Shown here one piece after another: positions 17,729 to 29,419 of a stretch of DNA of 64,000 nt. The notes beneath the pieces were generated by a model, which was not told the origin of the DNA, did not search any database, and saw nothing but the letters and a program-made list of their open reading frames with translations. Source of the stretch: an uncultured Buttiauxella sp. (lineage in GTDB: Bacteria; Pseudomonadota; Gammaproteobacteria; Enterobacterales; Enterobacteriaceae). The stretch lies in contig CAMLJN010000002.1 of the NCBI GenBank assembly GCA_946480445.1, forward strand, positions 186,001 through 250,000, read 5' to 3'. Position 1 is the first letter of the stretch; every line of letters begins with the position of its first letter. The position numbers and the translations under genes were made by a program.

Positions 17729-19663
17729 TCAATAACGGCGTTGCCACTCCTCATCCGTTAACAGCGGCGCTGATTTGCCCATAAAATATTTGTAGTAGGC
17801 ATCATAGGCCAGCACGTTTTTCACGTAGCCGCGCGTTTCTGAGAAAGGAATACTTTCGACGAAGGCCACAGCATCAATGCGTCCGGCGCTGTTGCCAAGC
17901 CAGGTTCTTACGCGGCCCGGCCCAGCGTTATACGCCGCCGAAGAGAAGATACGGTTATTCTCAAACTGCTGATAGACAGACTGCAAATAAGTGGTGCCAA
18001 TATTGATATTCGTCTCCGGATCCAGCAGCTGATTCGAGCTGCTGTAGCCTGTAAGACCGAACTTGCTCACGGTATGCGACGCCGTTGCCGGCATCACCTG
18101 CATCAGGCCGCTTGCCCCCACCGGCGAACGAACTTTCGGGTTCCAGGCGCTTTCCTGGCGGGCAATCGCCATCGCGTAGCTCTGCGAGATGTCCTTGCCG
18201 CTGACGTAACGGGCAAACGTTTCTTTATAAGCCAGCGGGAAACGCTCTTCCAGATGATCCCAAAGCTTACCGGCGATCGTTGCCTGTACGCTCAGATCCC
18301 ACCAGTTTTGATCGAAGGCATAACGCGCCAGCCCCTCCTGCTCCGGTTTGCTGCGGCTGGCGATCAAATTCGCCCATTCGCTGCGGGCGGTATTGTCCAT
18401 GTTCCAGTACATCAGCTCGCGCACGCGTGCCATTTCAGGCCCCTGCACCAGCGCCGGATTGACCGCTGCGGCTTTGTCGACGCGCAGAGGATAATCTTCC
18501 CCCAGACGCTGGGCGGCAATCATCGGGTAAAAACCGCGCTGCTGCATCAGCGCACGGAGAATTTCTTTCGCCTCATCATCGCGCCCGCGTTCAAGCAGCA
18601 AATCAGCCTGCCAGTAGCGCCACTCGTCTTTTTCTTTGGCTTCCATCGGCAGGCGGGCAAGCCAGGTATTCAGCCCAGAGCGATCGCCCGCCCCCAGCGC
18701 CATACGCACGCGGCGCTCAACCAGCGAGGTGGACTGCGAACGCATGATCACATCATCACGCCAGCTTGCCTGCTCTGCGGTTACGTCGTTGCCCATCAGA
18801 CGCCAGGCCACGGTTTCTTTCAACTCCTGAGCACGATCTTCACTGAGCTGCTGAGCCTGCACCAGGGAAGGAATCATCAGGCGGGCATTTTCCACATCCT
18901 GACGGGCTATACGCGTAAAAGCGACCGCCGCAGCCTGACGGGTAAAGTCAGTCGCTCCCACGGTGCGGGCAAATGTCAGCACCGTGTTCGGATCGTTTTG
19001 CAAAGTGATAAGCGCGCTGGCGATGGTCTGATAATCTGCCGGCATCTGGTTTGCCAGGCTCGTCACCAGGGAAGTGTTGCCTTCTTTCATCGCCAGGCGG
19101 ATGCGTTCCAGATAAGCCAGCGGGTCCTGCGTGCCGGAAGAGCGCCACGCGGAGAATAAACGCTCGCAGCTCGCAGGCAGATTCTTGCCGCTTAGCCACA
19201 GCTCCTTCGCCCCGCTCCAGGCTTCTTGTGCCTGGCCGGTGTTCCACTTCGCGTAATAGTAGTTACATTTAGATTCCGTCGTGCCCGGCGGCTCCGGGCT
19301 GAACGCCAGCAGACCACGCCAGTCTTCACGGCGCGCAAGCTCATTCACAAAACGGGTTTTCAGCGTGCGTGCAGGCGGCAGCGTTGGGTTAGCCTGAATA
19401 AACTGGCTGACCGCAAGCGTCGGTTCATTCATCAGATCGTCGGTAAGCTGGCGATACTGCAGATAAGGATAAAGCGGGTAACCCTGCAAACCGGGCAGCA
19501 TCTGCACCACCACATCCATTTGCTTGTTGTCCCACGCCTGTTTGATTTGTGCATAGCGATTACGCTGTTCATCAAGCGAATCAGCCCGGGCCACACCGGC
19601 TAAGGTTGCCAGACAAACGCCCGCAGCCACTACTCGCCATACAACTTGCCTGGATTTCCCCAC
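17729..19663 (-). CDS. slt: Soluble lytic murein transglycosylase Slt70
   Basis: Periplasmic exolytic transglycosylase that cleaves peptidoglycan to 1,6-anhydro-muropeptides. It has 644 residues (645 in E. coli). A signal peptide precedes the mature start after GVARA (about residue 27); then comes a long alpha-helical U-domain and linker, and the C-terminal lysozyme-like domain with the catalytic Glu in [13 protein letters not shown] and the motif [13 protein letters not shown]. It is divergent from ettA. Confidence 0.97.
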   Translation of the reverse strand: MGKSRQVVWRVVAAGVCLATLAGVARADSLDEQRNRYAQIKQAWDNKQMDVVVQMLPGLQGYPLYPYLQYRQLTDDLMNEPTLAVSQFIQANPTLPPARTLKTRFVNELARREDWRGLLAFSPEPPGTTESKCNYYYAKWNTGQAQEAWSGAKELWLSGKNLPASCERLFSAWRSSGTQDPLAYLERIRLAMKEGNTSLVTSLANQMPADYQTIASALITLQNDPNTVLTFARTVGATDFTRQAAAVAFTRIARQDVENARLMIPSLVQAQQLSEDRAQELKETVAWRLMGNDVTAEQASWRDDVIMRSQSTSLVERRVRMALGAGDRSGLNTWLARLPMEAKEKDEWRYWQADLLLERGRDDEAKEILRALMQQRGFYPMIAAQRLGEDYPLRVDKAAAVNPALVQGPEMARVRELMYWNMDNTARSEWANLIASRSKPEQEGLARYAFDQNWWDLSVQATIAGKLWDHLEERFPLAYKETFARYVSGKDISQSYAMAIARQESAWNPKVRSPVGASGLMQVMPATASHTVSKFGLTGYSSSNQLLDPETNINIGTTYLQSVYQQFENNRIFSSAAYNAGPGRVRTWLGNSAGRIDAVAFVESIPFSETRGYVKNVLAYDAYYKYFMGKSAPLLTDEEWQRRY

Positions 19664-19893
19664 GAGTTCTCCTCACATATTTCAGGGCGGCATCATGCCA
19701 CCACGTTACCTTCATGCTAACCAGGGGGCGAGGGTTGTGCCACGCCCGATGCTAATATTTTGCCAATTGGCTGCTTAACACCGCTTTGGGTAACACATCC
19801 CGTGTGCCCTGCTGGGATTACCCGTCGAAAACGGCTACACTTCGGCTCTGATACGCTACTCCTTAAATCACGAAAAAGAGGCGAAGTCGCACT

Positions 19894-21561
19894 GTGGCTC
19901 AATTCGTTTATACCATGCATCGTGTCGGCAAAGTTGTCCCGCCGAAACGTCATATCCTGAAAAATATCTCGCTCAGTTTCTTCCCTGGCGCCAAGATCGG
20001 CGTGCTGGGTCTGAACGGTGCCGGTAAGTCTACTCTGCTGCGCATCATGGCGGGCATTGATACCGAAATCGAAGGGGAAGCCCGTCCACAGCCCGGTCTT
20101 AAAATTGGCTACCTGCCTCAGGAACCCCAGCTCAATATGGAGCATACGGTTCGTGAGTCCGTTGAAGAAGCTGTTTCCGAAGTCGTTAACGCGCTGAAAG
20201 GTCTGGATGAGGTGTATGCGAAATACGCCGAACCGGATGCTGACTTCGATAAGCTCGCTGCCCAGCAAGGCAAGTTTGAAGAAATCATCCAGGCGCACGA
20301 CGGTCATAACCTTAACGTGCAGCTTGAGCGTGCCGCGGACGCCCTGCGTCTGCCTGACTGGGAGGCGAAAATCGCTAACCTGTCCGGCGGTGAGCGTCGC
20401 CGCGTGGCCCTTTGTCGCCTGCTGCTTGAAAAACCAGACATGCTGCTGCTCGACGAACCGACCAACCACCTGGATGCGGAATCCGTAGCCTGGCTCGAGC
20501 GCTTCCTGCACGACTTCGAAGGCACCGTGGTAGCCATTACCCACGACCGTTACTTCCTGGATAACGTCGCAGGCTGGATCCTCGAACTTGACCGTGGCGA
20601 AGGCATTCCCTGGGAAGGTAACTACTCCTCCTGGCTTGAGCAAAAAGACCAGCGTCTGGCTCAGGAAGCCTCACAGGAAGCAGCCCGCCGCAAATCCATT
20701 GAGAAAGAGCTTGAATGGGTACGTCAGGGCGCCAAAGGCCGCCAGTCAAAAGGCAAGGCGCGTCTGGCCCGCTTTGAAGAGCTTAACAATACCGAATACC
20801 AGAAACGTAACGAAACCAACGAACTGTTTATTCCACCTGGCGCACGCCTGGGCGATAAAGTCGTTGAGGTGACCAATCTGCGTAAATCCTACGGCGACCG
20901 CCTGCTGATTGACGATCTGTCCTTCTCCGTACCGAAAGGCGCGATCGTCGGCATCATCGGTCCAAACGGCGCGGGTAAATCTACCCTGTTCCGCATGATG
21001 TCCGGCCAGGAACAACCTGACAGCGGCACCATTGAGCTGGGCGAAACCGTGAAGCTGGCTTCCGTCGATCAGTTCCGTGATGCGATGGACAACAGCAAAA
21101 CCGTGTGGGAAGAAGTTTCCGGCGGCCAGGATATTATGCGTATCGGTAACACCGAGATGCCAAGCCGCGCCTACGTAGGCCGCTTTAACTTCAAAGGCGT
21201 TGACCAGGGCAAGCGCGTTGGTGAGCTGTCCGGCGGTGAGCGCGGTCGTCTGCACCTGGCGAAGCTGCTGCAGGTTGGCGGCAACATGCTGCTGCTCGAT
21301 GAACCAACCAACGACCTGGATATTGAAACCCTGCGCGCGTTAGAAAACGCCCTGCTCGAGTTCCCGGGCTGCGCCATGGTTATCTCCCACGACCGTTGGT
21401 TCCTGGACCGCATCGCGACCCACATTCTGGATTATCAGGATGAAGGCAAAGTTGAATTCTTCGAAGGCAACTTTACCGAATACGAAGAGTATAAAAAACG
21501 CACCCTGGGTGCGGATGCGCTGGAGCCTAAGCGCATCAAGTACAAGCGTATTACCAAGTAA
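19894..21561 (+). CDS. ettA: Energy-dependent translational throttle protein EttA
   Basis: ABC-F protein that binds the ribosomal E site and gates entry into elongation according to the ATP/ADP ratio. It has 555 residues, the same as E. coli. Two nucleotide-binding domains have Walker A GLNGAGKST and GPNGAGKST and signatures LSGGERRR and LSGGERGR, with the arm insert in the first and the linker (EWVRQGAKGRQSKGKARL) between them. The start codon is GTG (GTGGCTCAATTC, read MAQF), as in E. coli. Confidence 0.97.
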   Translation: MAQFVYTMHRVGKVVPPKRHILKNISLSFFPGAKIGVLGLNGAGKSTLLRIMAGIDTEIEGEARPQPGLKIGYLPQEPQLNMEHTVRESVEEAVSEVVNALKGLDEVYAKYAEPDADFDKLAAQQGKFEEIIQAHDGHNLNVQLERAADALRLPDWEAKIANLSGGERRRVALCRLLLEKPDMLLLDEPTNHLDAESVAWLERFLHDFEGTVVAITHDRYFLDNVAGWILELDRGEGIPWEGNYSSWLEQKDQRLAQEASQEAARRKSIEKELEWVRQGAKGRQSKGKARLARFEELNNTEYQKRNETNELFIPPGARLGDKVVEVTNLRKSYGDRLLIDDLSFSVPKGAIVGIIGPNGAGKSTLFRMMSGQEQPDSGTIELGETVKLASVDQFRDAMDNSKTVWEEVSGGQDIMRIGNTEMPSRAYVGRFNFKGVDQGKRVGELSGGERGRLHLAKLLQVGGNMLLLDEPTNDLDIETLRALENALLEFPGCAMVISHDRWFLDRIATHILDYQDEGKVEFFEGNFTEYEEYKKRTLGADALEPKRIKYKRITK

Positions 21562-21569
21562 TTACTGCA

Positions 21570-21611
21570 CTCACACTCCCCTCTCCCTGTAAAGCGAGAG
21601 GGGAGTGTGAG
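21570..21611. terminator. Bidirectional terminator between ettA and nadR
   Basis: A perfect 16-base-pair stem (CTCACACTCCCCTCTC and its complement) with a 10-base loop, exactly between two convergent genes. Such CCCTCTCCCTG hairpins are common intergenic elements in Enterobacter-like genomes. T runs are short, so strength is uncertain. Confidence 0.65.
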
Positions 21612-21614
21612 AAT

Positions 21615-22847
21615 TTATCCCTGCTCGCCAATCATATCCTTCACCAGCTCAACGCAGCGCAGAAAGCGTGAATCGTAGTCTGACTCTTCCACGTGAACAT
21701 AGCTGATATTGTTCTCTTCGAGCATCGACACCAAAAGATTCTGGAAGGATTTCCTGTCCGCGTCGCTGCCCAGACTGCGTAAACCATCGGCCACCCACGG
21801 CGTGTTGTTTTCCAGCAGGATCACCAGGTCAAAACGGTACTCGTCGATAAGTGCCTGCACAAAGGGATGTTCCCTGCCCTCGTACTTTTTGCAGAAGGCC
21901 TGAGTGGTCACAAAGTCGGTGTCGATAAAGGCGACCTTGTTGGCGTACTTGACCGCAAAATCCACGTACTGAGCATGGCCGATGGCGATTTTGTCGTAGT
22001 CGGAATACTGCAACGCCATCTCGTCCCCGCCGAGATGTGAAAAGACGTAGTCCCGTCCATATTCCCAGGCGCTGGTGGTGTTAAAGATATTGGCGAGCTT
22101 GTTCACCATCCACGACTTGCCGCTCGACTCACCGCCCAGGATCGCCACGGTTCTGACAAAGAACGGTTTGACCTCGGTAGGAATATATTCCCAGTAGCGG
22201 AACGGGTTTTCACGGATCTGCCCGCCGCTGATATTCATAAAAGTACGCTTAGGATCGATAAGCACCGTCTCAATGCCAAGCTGTTCGGTAAAGCGCGGCG
22301 CATCGCCCTCCTCAGAGGTATAGATGCAGTCGGCATTGATCCCTTTGCTTTCCATAAAGGTTTTGATGCCGCGGCTCCAGACGTCCCAGCCGTGTGGATA
22401 AGGTTCCATCCCTTCTTCATTAAAGGAATGAATACGGATGTTTTTCTGATACTTAAACGTCTGGAGCAGCCAGCGCAGACGATCGCCCGTGGTAGGCTGC
22501 TGCGACATGGCGCTGTCTTCAAACAGCAGGCGGTCGCGTGTTTCATCGTAGCCCATGATGATATGCAACTCATCAACCTGGCTTGCCGCGCGCTGAATCA
22601 AATAGATGTGGCCGGTATGCAGCGGATAGAATTTGCCAAACACCACGCCGATCTTTTTCTCGCGGCGGGGAAACTCCAGGCCTAGAAAACGGTGTAGCGC
22701 TTCCAGCTTCTGCGCGCTGGGGCTTTTAATTTTGGCGTTCAGCAACTGGCTAAGATAGCCCTTGGTCATGCCGCAGGCTTCTGCCACCTGCTGTAACGTC
22801 ACGCTCTGCTGACGAATCGCGGTCTTCAGGTACTCGAAAGACGACAT
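21615..22847 (-). CDS. nadR: NadR: transcriptional repressor, NMN adenylyltransferase and ribosylnicotinamide kinase
   Basis: Three-function NAD regulator of 410 residues, as in E. coli. The N-terminal HTH (about 1-60, LQQVAEACGMTKGYLSQLLN) represses nad genes; the middle nucleotidyltransferase domain (about 63-225) has GKFYPLHTGHIYL; the C-terminal kinase domain has Walker A GGESSGKS (about 238-246). It is 32 bases after radA on the same strand, as in K-12. Confidence 0.96.
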   Translation of the reverse strand: MSSFEYLKTAIRQQSVTLQQVAEACGMTKGYLSQLLNAKIKSPSAQKLEALHRFLGLEFPRREKKIGVVFGKFYPLHTGHIYLIQRAASQVDELHIIMGYDETRDRLLFEDSAMSQQPTTGDRLRWLLQTFKYQKNIRIHSFNEEGMEPYPHGWDVWSRGIKTFMESKGINADCIYTSEEGDAPRFTEQLGIETVLIDPKRTFMNISGGQIRENPFRYWEYIPTEVKPFFVRTVAILGGESSGKSWMVNKLANIFNTTSAWEYGRDYVFSHLGGDEMALQYSDYDKIAIGHAQYVDFAVKYANKVAFIDTDFVTTQAFCKKYEGREHPFVQALIDEYRFDLVILLENNTPWVADGLRSLGSDADRKSFQNLLVSMLEENNISYVHVEESDYDSRFLRCVELVKDMIGEQG

Positions 22848-22879
22848 GCTGCCTCCTGCAAAAATGGGCGAATAATCAA

Positions 22880-24262
22880 TTATAAGTCGTCAAAGACCGA
22901 CAGCGCATCCGAGAGTTTTTTCACGCCGAAGACCTTCATGCCTTCTGGCAGTTTTTTCGGCACGTTGGCCTGAGGCACAATCGCACGTTTAAAGCCGTGT
23001 TTTGCCGCCTCGGAAATACGCTCCTGGCCGCTGGGCACCGGGCGAATCTCGCCTGCCAGCCCCACCTCACCAAAGACCACCAGATCCTGCGGCAGCGGTC
23101 TGTTACGCAGGCTCGACACCATCGCCAGCAGCAACGCCAGGTCGGCGCTGGTCTCGGTCACCTTTACGCCGCCCACAACGTTGACGAACACATCCTGATC
23201 CGCCATCTGTAAACCGCCGTGACGGTGCAGGACGGCGAGCAGAATCGCGAGACGGTTTTGTTCAAGGCCCACGGCCACGCGGCGGGGGTTGGACATCATA
23301 GACTGATCTACCAGCGCCTGGATTTCTACCAGCAGCGGGCGCGTGCCTTCCCAGACCACCATCACCGAACTGCCCGGGGTGATTTCATCCCCGCGGCTTA
23401 AGAAAATGGCGGAGGGGTTACTGACTTCCCGCAGCCCCTGTTCCGTCATGGCGAAAACGCCAAGCTCGTTTACCGCACCAAAACGGTTTTTATGGCTGCG
23501 CAGGGTGCGGAAGCGGGAATCGGCATCGCCATCTAACATCACCGAACAGTCGATACAGTGCTCCAGCACCTTCGGCCCGGCCAGCGAGCCATCTTTGGTG
23601 ACGTGGCCAACCATAATAATCGCCACGCCGCGCGTCTTGGCAAAGCGGGTGAGATAAGCTGCGGATTCACGCACCTGCGCCACGCTGCCCGGCGAGGACT
23701 GAACGTCTGCCATATGCATCACCTGGATGGAGTCGATAACCATCAGCTTCGGCGCTTCTTCTTCGGCAATCATGCAGATTTGTTCGATGCCGGTTTCCGA
23801 GAGCATATTCAGATTAGCCGTGGGCAGCCCAAGACGATGAGCGCGCATGGCAACCTGCTGCAAAGATTCTTCCCCGGTGACATACAAAGTTTTCATCTGC
23901 TCGCTGAGTTTGCACAGCGTTTGCAGCAGCAGCGTGGATTTCCCCGCCCCTGGGTTACCGCCAATTAATATGGCGCTGCCCGGCACGACGCCACCGCCCA
24001 GCACGCGGTCAAATTCTTTGAAGCCGGTGGAAAAACGAGGCAGCTCTTCCAGGCTGATATCAGAAAGTTTCTGCACCTTGCTGACGCCCGCGCTGCCCGC
24101 ATAACCGGACAAACGTTCGTTACGCGCAACGGTTGGCGAAGCGGCAATGCGCACCTCAGTGATGGTATTCCAGGCATGGCAGGCGCTGCACTGCCCCTGC
24201 CAACGCGGATAATCCGCACCACATTCATTACAGACAAATGCGCGTTTTGGAGCTTTCGCCAC
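22880..24262 (-). CDS. radA: DNA repair protein RadA (Sms)
   Basis: RecA-like ATPase that extends strand exchange and helps process branched recombination intermediates. It has 460 residues, as in E. coli. An N-terminal C4 zinc finger (CNECGADYPRWQGQCSAC), Walker A GGNPGAGKST, the RadA-specific KNRFGA motif and a C-terminal Lon-like domain are all present. It lies in the serB-radA-nadR string. Confidence 0.96.
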   Translation of the reverse strand: MAKAPKRAFVCNECGADYPRWQGQCSACHAWNTITEVRIAASPTVARNERLSGYAGSAGVSKVQKLSDISLEELPRFSTGFKEFDRVLGGGVVPGSAILIGGNPGAGKSTLLLQTLCKLSEQMKTLYVTGEESLQQVAMRAHRLGLPTANLNMLSETGIEQICMIAEEEAPKLMVIDSIQVMHMADVQSSPGSVAQVRESAAYLTRFAKTRGVAIIMVGHVTKDGSLAGPKVLEHCIDCSVMLDGDADSRFRTLRSHKNRFGAVNELGVFAMTEQGLREVSNPSAIFLSRGDEITPGSSVMVVWEGTRPLLVEIQALVDQSMMSNPRRVAVGLEQNRLAILLAVLHRHGGLQMADQDVFVNVVGGVKVTETSADLALLLAMVSSLRNRPLPQDLVVFGEVGLAGEIRPVPSGQERISEAAKHGFKRAIVPQANVPKKLPEGMKVFGVKKLSDALSVFDDL

Positions 24263-24384
24263 CTTGACACCTCAGGATTAATGACGGCCCTCATGCAATC
24301 GCCAAAGATCGGCGTGCCGTCCTGAACATAATAAACAAGGAAAATCAGCTTATTGATTTTCAACAGCGCAATAACAAAGAAGAC

Positions 24385-25361
24385 TTAGCGTTCTTCCTGA
24401 ATCAGACTGCCGGACAGAATACAGAACACGCCCATCAAATCAGCATGGCGGATAGTGACCTCTGTCTTTTCATTCACCTTTGGCTTGGCATGATAAGCAA
24501 TGCCCAGCCCGGCGGCCTGAATCATCGGTAAATCATTGGCCCCGTCGCCGATAGCCACGGTCTGTTCGACGGGAATCTCATAGTGGGAGGCAAGGCGCGT
24601 CAGCGTCTCGGCTTTAAACTGCGCGTCAACGATCTGCCCTATCACTTCGCCCGTCAGCTTGCCGTCGCAGATTTCCAGCTCGTTAGCCACAACGGTGGTC
24701 AGGTGCAGCTTGTCACGCAGATATTCTGCGAAAAAGGTAAACCCGCCGGAGGCGATTGCGACCTTCCAGCCGAGGGATTCAAGCTTCAGTACCAGCGACG
24801 TCAGGCCCGGCATTAAGGGAAGCTCATCACGCACCTGGCGTAAGATTGAAGCATTGGCTCCTTTAAGCGTAGCCACACGCTGCTTCAGGCTGGCGGTAAA
24901 GTCCAGCTCGCCGCGCATCGCGCGCTCGGTCACTTCCGCGACCATCTCGCCGGTGCCAGCAAGCTTGGCTATTTCGTCGATACATTCGATTTGATCGCGG
25001 TCGAGTCCATATCCATCACCAGCAGGCCAGGCGTGCGCAGATGCGGGATTTTGCCCAGCGGGGCTACGTCCAGACCGGCATCATGAGCAAGTTTGGTGGC
25101 CCTTGGCGTAAGCGAGCCTGCCAGACGAATCACCTGATAGTCTTCCACGCACCAGGCCGCCACGATAACCATCGCGGCCCCCAGCTTGCGCTGGTAACGG
25201 TTCAGACAGGCTTTATCCAGATTTCGGCCGTACAGGAGCCATCTACTGCGGCCAGCGCGATAATCCAGCGGCATGACTTCATCACCGCTTAAAGATAGCG
25301 GCAAACCAGGCCAGAGAGAGACATCGTTTGGCAGGTCACACCAGGTCAAACTATTTGGCAT
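24385..25361 (-). pseudogene. serB: serB (phosphoserine phosphatase), frameshifted
   Basis: The gene for the last step of serine synthesis (HAD-family phosphatase), split by one missing base. From ATG at 25361 (MPNSLTWCDLP) the frame is normal to the catalytic motif DMDSTAI, then reads KSNVSTK and stops. The rest (MVAEVTERAMRGELDF to the end, with SGGF and GDGANDLP) continues in another frame. Adding one C near 24993 (giving ATCCAAATCGAATG) restores QIECIDEIAKLAG and a 325-residue protein. Neither half alone carries all four HAD motifs. It could be a real mutation, causing serine need unless suppressed, or an assembly error; the site is not a long homopolymer. Confidence 0.85.
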
Positions 25362-25468
25362 TACAGCTCCTGAGAAAAGATAAAGACCGGGACAAAACAA
25401 CGCATGAGGCTACCTTGTCTGCGCCGCTTCTGGCAACATTAAAGTAAGCAATTTATCGAAGGTGCATT

Positions 25469-26134
25469 ATGGCTCTGGCAAAAATGAAATTCAGGTTGCA
25501 TCGTGCAGTGATTGTCCTTATCTGCCTCGCACTTTTAGTCGCGCTGATGCAGGGTGCATCCTGGTTCAGCCAGGGCCACCAGAAAGCCAAAAACGTGCAG
25601 CTGGAAGAGCTGGCCAGAACGCTGGCTCGTCAGGTGAGCTTTACGCTTATCCCGCTGATGAAAACCGAAAACCCGGATGAGAAACGCATCAACGCCATGC
25701 TGACGTTGCTCACCCGCGACAGCCGTATTCTGGATGCGGCCGTTTATAACGACGAAGGCAACCAGGTGGCGCGGGCGGGGGAAGGAATAGGCGTGCGCGA
25801 CAGGCTCGCGCTCGACGGCAAAAAAGCGGGCAGCTACTTCAACCAGCAGCTCGTCGAACCTATCGTCGATAAAGACAGCCCGGTGGGTTATCTGCGTATT
25901 ACGCTCGATACCCACAGCCTGCCGACGGAAGCCAAACAGGTGGACAACACCACCAATATTTTGCGCCTGATGATGCTGCTGGCGCTGGCCATCGGCATCG
26001 TTTTGACCCGCACGCTGCTACAGGGTAAACGCACCCGCTGGCAACAGTCGCCCTTCCTGCTGACGGCTAATACCGAGGTAAAGGAAGATGAAGAGGACGA
26101 CAAGCCGGACACTGAGCCAAAGCGCACCCCGTAA
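25469..26134 (+). CDS. ytjB: Membrane protein Smp (YtjB)
   Basis: 221 residues, divergent from serB as in K-12. An N-terminal membrane helix (about 12-33), a periplasmic PAS-like region with DSRILDAAVYNDEGNQVARAGEG, and a second helix near 165-183 followed by a charged cytoplasmic tail very rich in Glu and Asp. This is the layout of a sensor-type membrane protein without an output domain. The exact role is unknown; it matches E. coli Smp (214 residues). Confidence 0.9.
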   Translation: MALAKMKFRLHRAVIVLICLALLVALMQGASWFSQGHQKAKNVQLEELARTLARQVSFTLIPLMKTENPDEKRINAMLTLLTRDSRILDAAVYNDEGNQVARAGEGIGVRDRLALDGKKAGSYFNQQLVEPIVDKDSPVGYLRITLDTHSLPTEAKQVDNTTNILRLMMLLALAIGIVLTRTLLQGKRTRWQQSPFLLTANTEVKEDEEDDKPDTEPKRTP

Positions 26135-26158
26135 CCCTAAAAGAGAAGGATTTCCGTT

Positions 26159-27175
26159 ATGTCTACGCTACGTCTGCTTATCTCTGACTCACACGATCCC
26201 TGGTTCAACCTGGCCGTTGAAGAGTGTATTTTCCGCCAGATGCCCGCCACGCAGCGAGTCCTCTTTTTGTGGCGCAATGCCGATACCGTGGTCATTGGTC
26301 GGGCGCAAAACCCGTGGAAAGAGTGCAACACCCGCCGTATGGAAGAGGACAATGTTCGTCTGGCAAGACGCAGCAGCGGCGGCGGTGCGGTATTTCACGA
26401 TCTGGGCAATACCTGTTTCACCTTTATGGCCGGGAAGCCGGAATACGACAAAAGCGTCTCCACGGCTATTGTCGTCAGCGCCCTTAATTCACTGGGCATC
26501 AGCGCTACCGCTTCCGGGCGTAACGATCTGGAAGTGCTGACGCCGGACGGCGCGCGTAAAGTTTCTGGCTCCGCTTATAAAGAGACCCTGGATCGCGGCT
26601 TTCACCATGGCACGCTCCTGCTCAACGCCGACCTGAGCCGTCTGGCAAACTACCTGAATCCGGATCCGAAAAAGCTCCAGGCGAAAGGGATTACCTCCGT
26701 ACGCGGGCGCGTGACTAACCTTAGCGTGCTGCAGCCGGAGCTGACGTATGAGGCTATTTTTGCGGCGGTGCGCGAAGCCTTCTTTAACTATTACGGCGAA
26801 CGCGTCGAAGCGGAACATATTTCCCCGCATGCGCTGCCGGATTTACCGGGCTTCACCGAAACCTTTGCCCGCCAGAGCAGCTGGGAGTGGAACTTCGGCC
26901 AGGCGCCGGCGTTTTCCCATCTGCTGGACGAGCGCTTCACCTGGGGCGGCGTGGAACTGCACTTTGACGTTGAGAAGGGTCATATCACCCGCACGCAGGT
27001 CTTTACTGATAGCCTCAATCCTGCACCGCTGGAAGCGCTGGCCGCTCGTCTTCAGGGCTGCCTGTACCGCAGCGATCGACTCCAGCAGCAGTGCGATACG
27101 CTAATAGCGGACTTCCCGGAGCAGGAGGCAGAGCTGCGCGAACTGAGCGCGTGGATTGCGAAGACGGTGCGCTAG
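26159..27175 (+). CDS. lplA: Lipoate-protein ligase A
   Basis: Activates free lipoate with ATP and attaches it to E2 and GcvH proteins; the salvage route. It has 338 residues, as in E. coli. The N-terminal catalytic domain has [18 protein letters not shown] and the lysine region [11 protein letters not shown]; the small C-terminal domain (about 255-338) is complete. It starts 24 bases after ytjB, likely one transcript. Confidence 0.96.
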   Translation: MSTLRLLISDSHDPWFNLAVEECIFRQMPATQRVLFLWRNADTVVIGRAQNPWKECNTRRMEEDNVRLARRSSGGGAVFHDLGNTCFTFMAGKPEYDKSVSTAIVVSALNSLGISATASGRNDLEVLTPDGARKVSGSAYKETLDRGFHHGTLLLNADLSRLANYLNPDPKKLQAKGITSVRGRVTNLSVLQPELTYEAIFAAVREAFFNYYGERVEAEHISPHALPDLPGFTETFARQSSWEWNFGQAPAFSHLLDERFTWGGVELHFDVEKGHITRTQVFTDSLNPAPLEALAARLQGCLYRSDRLQQQCDTLIADFPEQEAELRELSAWIAKTVR

Positions 27176-27300
27176 ATGCAAGCCCCCTGCAGTAATAAAT
27201 CAGAAAGCGTACGCATATGAATAGATTCATAGCGCTAACTCATTGACGGGTAAAGAACAGGAGGGAATAAAAATGATAACAGTGAATGGATACTCAAACA

Positions 27301-27326
27301 AAAAAGGCGCCGAACCGGCGCCTTTT
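27301..27326 (-). terminator. Terminator of the deo operon
   Basis: AAGGCGCCG and CGGCGCCTT pair around two bases; on the minus strand a T run follows, 16 bases after the deoD stop. With T residues on both sides it may work for lplA as well. Confidence 0.8.
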
Positions 27327-27341
27327 CCAGCAACGCTAAAC

Positions 27342-28061
27342 TTACTCTTTGTCGCCTAACAATACGGATTCAAGCGCAATCTTGATCATATCGTTAAAGG
27401 TGGTCTGGCGCTCTGCCGCTGTGGTCTGTTCGTGGGTACGGATATGGTCAGACACGGTGCAGATAGTCAGGGCTTTCGCGCCGTATTCTGCCGCCACGCC
27501 GTAGATACCGGCCGCTTCCATTTCTACGCCCAGGATACCGTATTTTTCCATCACGTCGAACATGGACGGATCCGGCGTGTAGAACAGATCGGCGGAGAAG
27601 ATATTGCCGACGCGTGCGTCAACGCCCAGCGCTTTCGCCGCGTCAACCGCGTTACGCACCATGTCAAAATCGGCGATCGCCGCAAAGTCATGATCTTTGA
27701 AACGCAGACGGTTCACTTTTGAGTCCGTACAGGCTCCCATGCCGATAACCACGTCACGCAGTTTCACATCGGCGCGAACCGCACCGCAGGAACCCACACG
27801 AATGATCTTCTTCACGCCAAAGTCGGTGATCAGCTCTTTGGTGTAGATAGAGCAGGATGGGATGCCCATACCGTGGCCCATAACGGACACTTTACGGCCT
27901 TTATAAGTCCCGGTGTAACCCAGCATACCGCGCACGTTGTTTACTTCACGCACGTCTTCAAAGAAAGTCTCAGCGATGTGCTTAGCGCGCAGCGGATCCC
28001 CTGGCATCAGGACTACATCTGCGAAATCACCCATCTCTGCGTTAATATGTGGCGTTGCCAT
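27342..28061 (-). CDS. deoD: Purine nucleoside phosphorylase DeoD
   Basis: Hexameric phosphorylase that splits purine (deoxy)nucleosides into base and (deoxy)ribose 1-phosphate. It has 239 residues, as in E. coli. Conserved segments [22 protein letters not shown] (phosphate site) and the active-site Asp in [10 protein letters not shown] are intact. Last gene of deoCABD. Confidence 0.97.
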   Translation of the reverse strand: MATPHINAEMGDFADVVLMPGDPLRAKHIAETFFEDVREVNNVRGMLGYTGTYKGRKVSVMGHGMGIPSCSIYTKELITDFGVKKIIRVGSCGAVRADVKLRDVVIGMGACTDSKVNRLRFKDHDFAAIADFDMVRNAVDAAKALGVDARVGNIFSADLFYTPDPSMFDVMEKYGILGVEMEAAGIYGVAAEYGAKALTICTVSDHIRTHEQTTAAERQTTFNDMIKIALESVLLGDKE

Positions 28062-28095
28062 CTGTTTAATTCCTTCATTTGGAAAGGTTTAGTGT

Positions 28096-28114
28096 GGGCG
28101 GAAAAAATCCGCCC
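28096..28114 (-). other. Intercistronic hairpin between deoB and deoD
   Basis: GGGCGGA and TCCGCCC pair around a run of A in the 60-base gap between deoB and deoD. Each of the three deo gaps holds one such GC-rich hairpin. Confidence 0.6.
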
Positions 28115-28121
28115 AAAAAGA

Positions 28122-29399
<1,278 letters not shown>

Positions 29400-29419
29400 T
29401 CAGATCAGTATGCCATTTA

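Noticed and set aside
17674-17754. Longer trpR starting at 17754
   Set aside because: It passes through the TrpR operator and overlaps slt; the family starts at 17673.
18074-19159. A 361-codon open frame antisense to slt
   Set aside because: It is a shadow of a GC-rich real gene; no ribosome site and no protein-like motifs.
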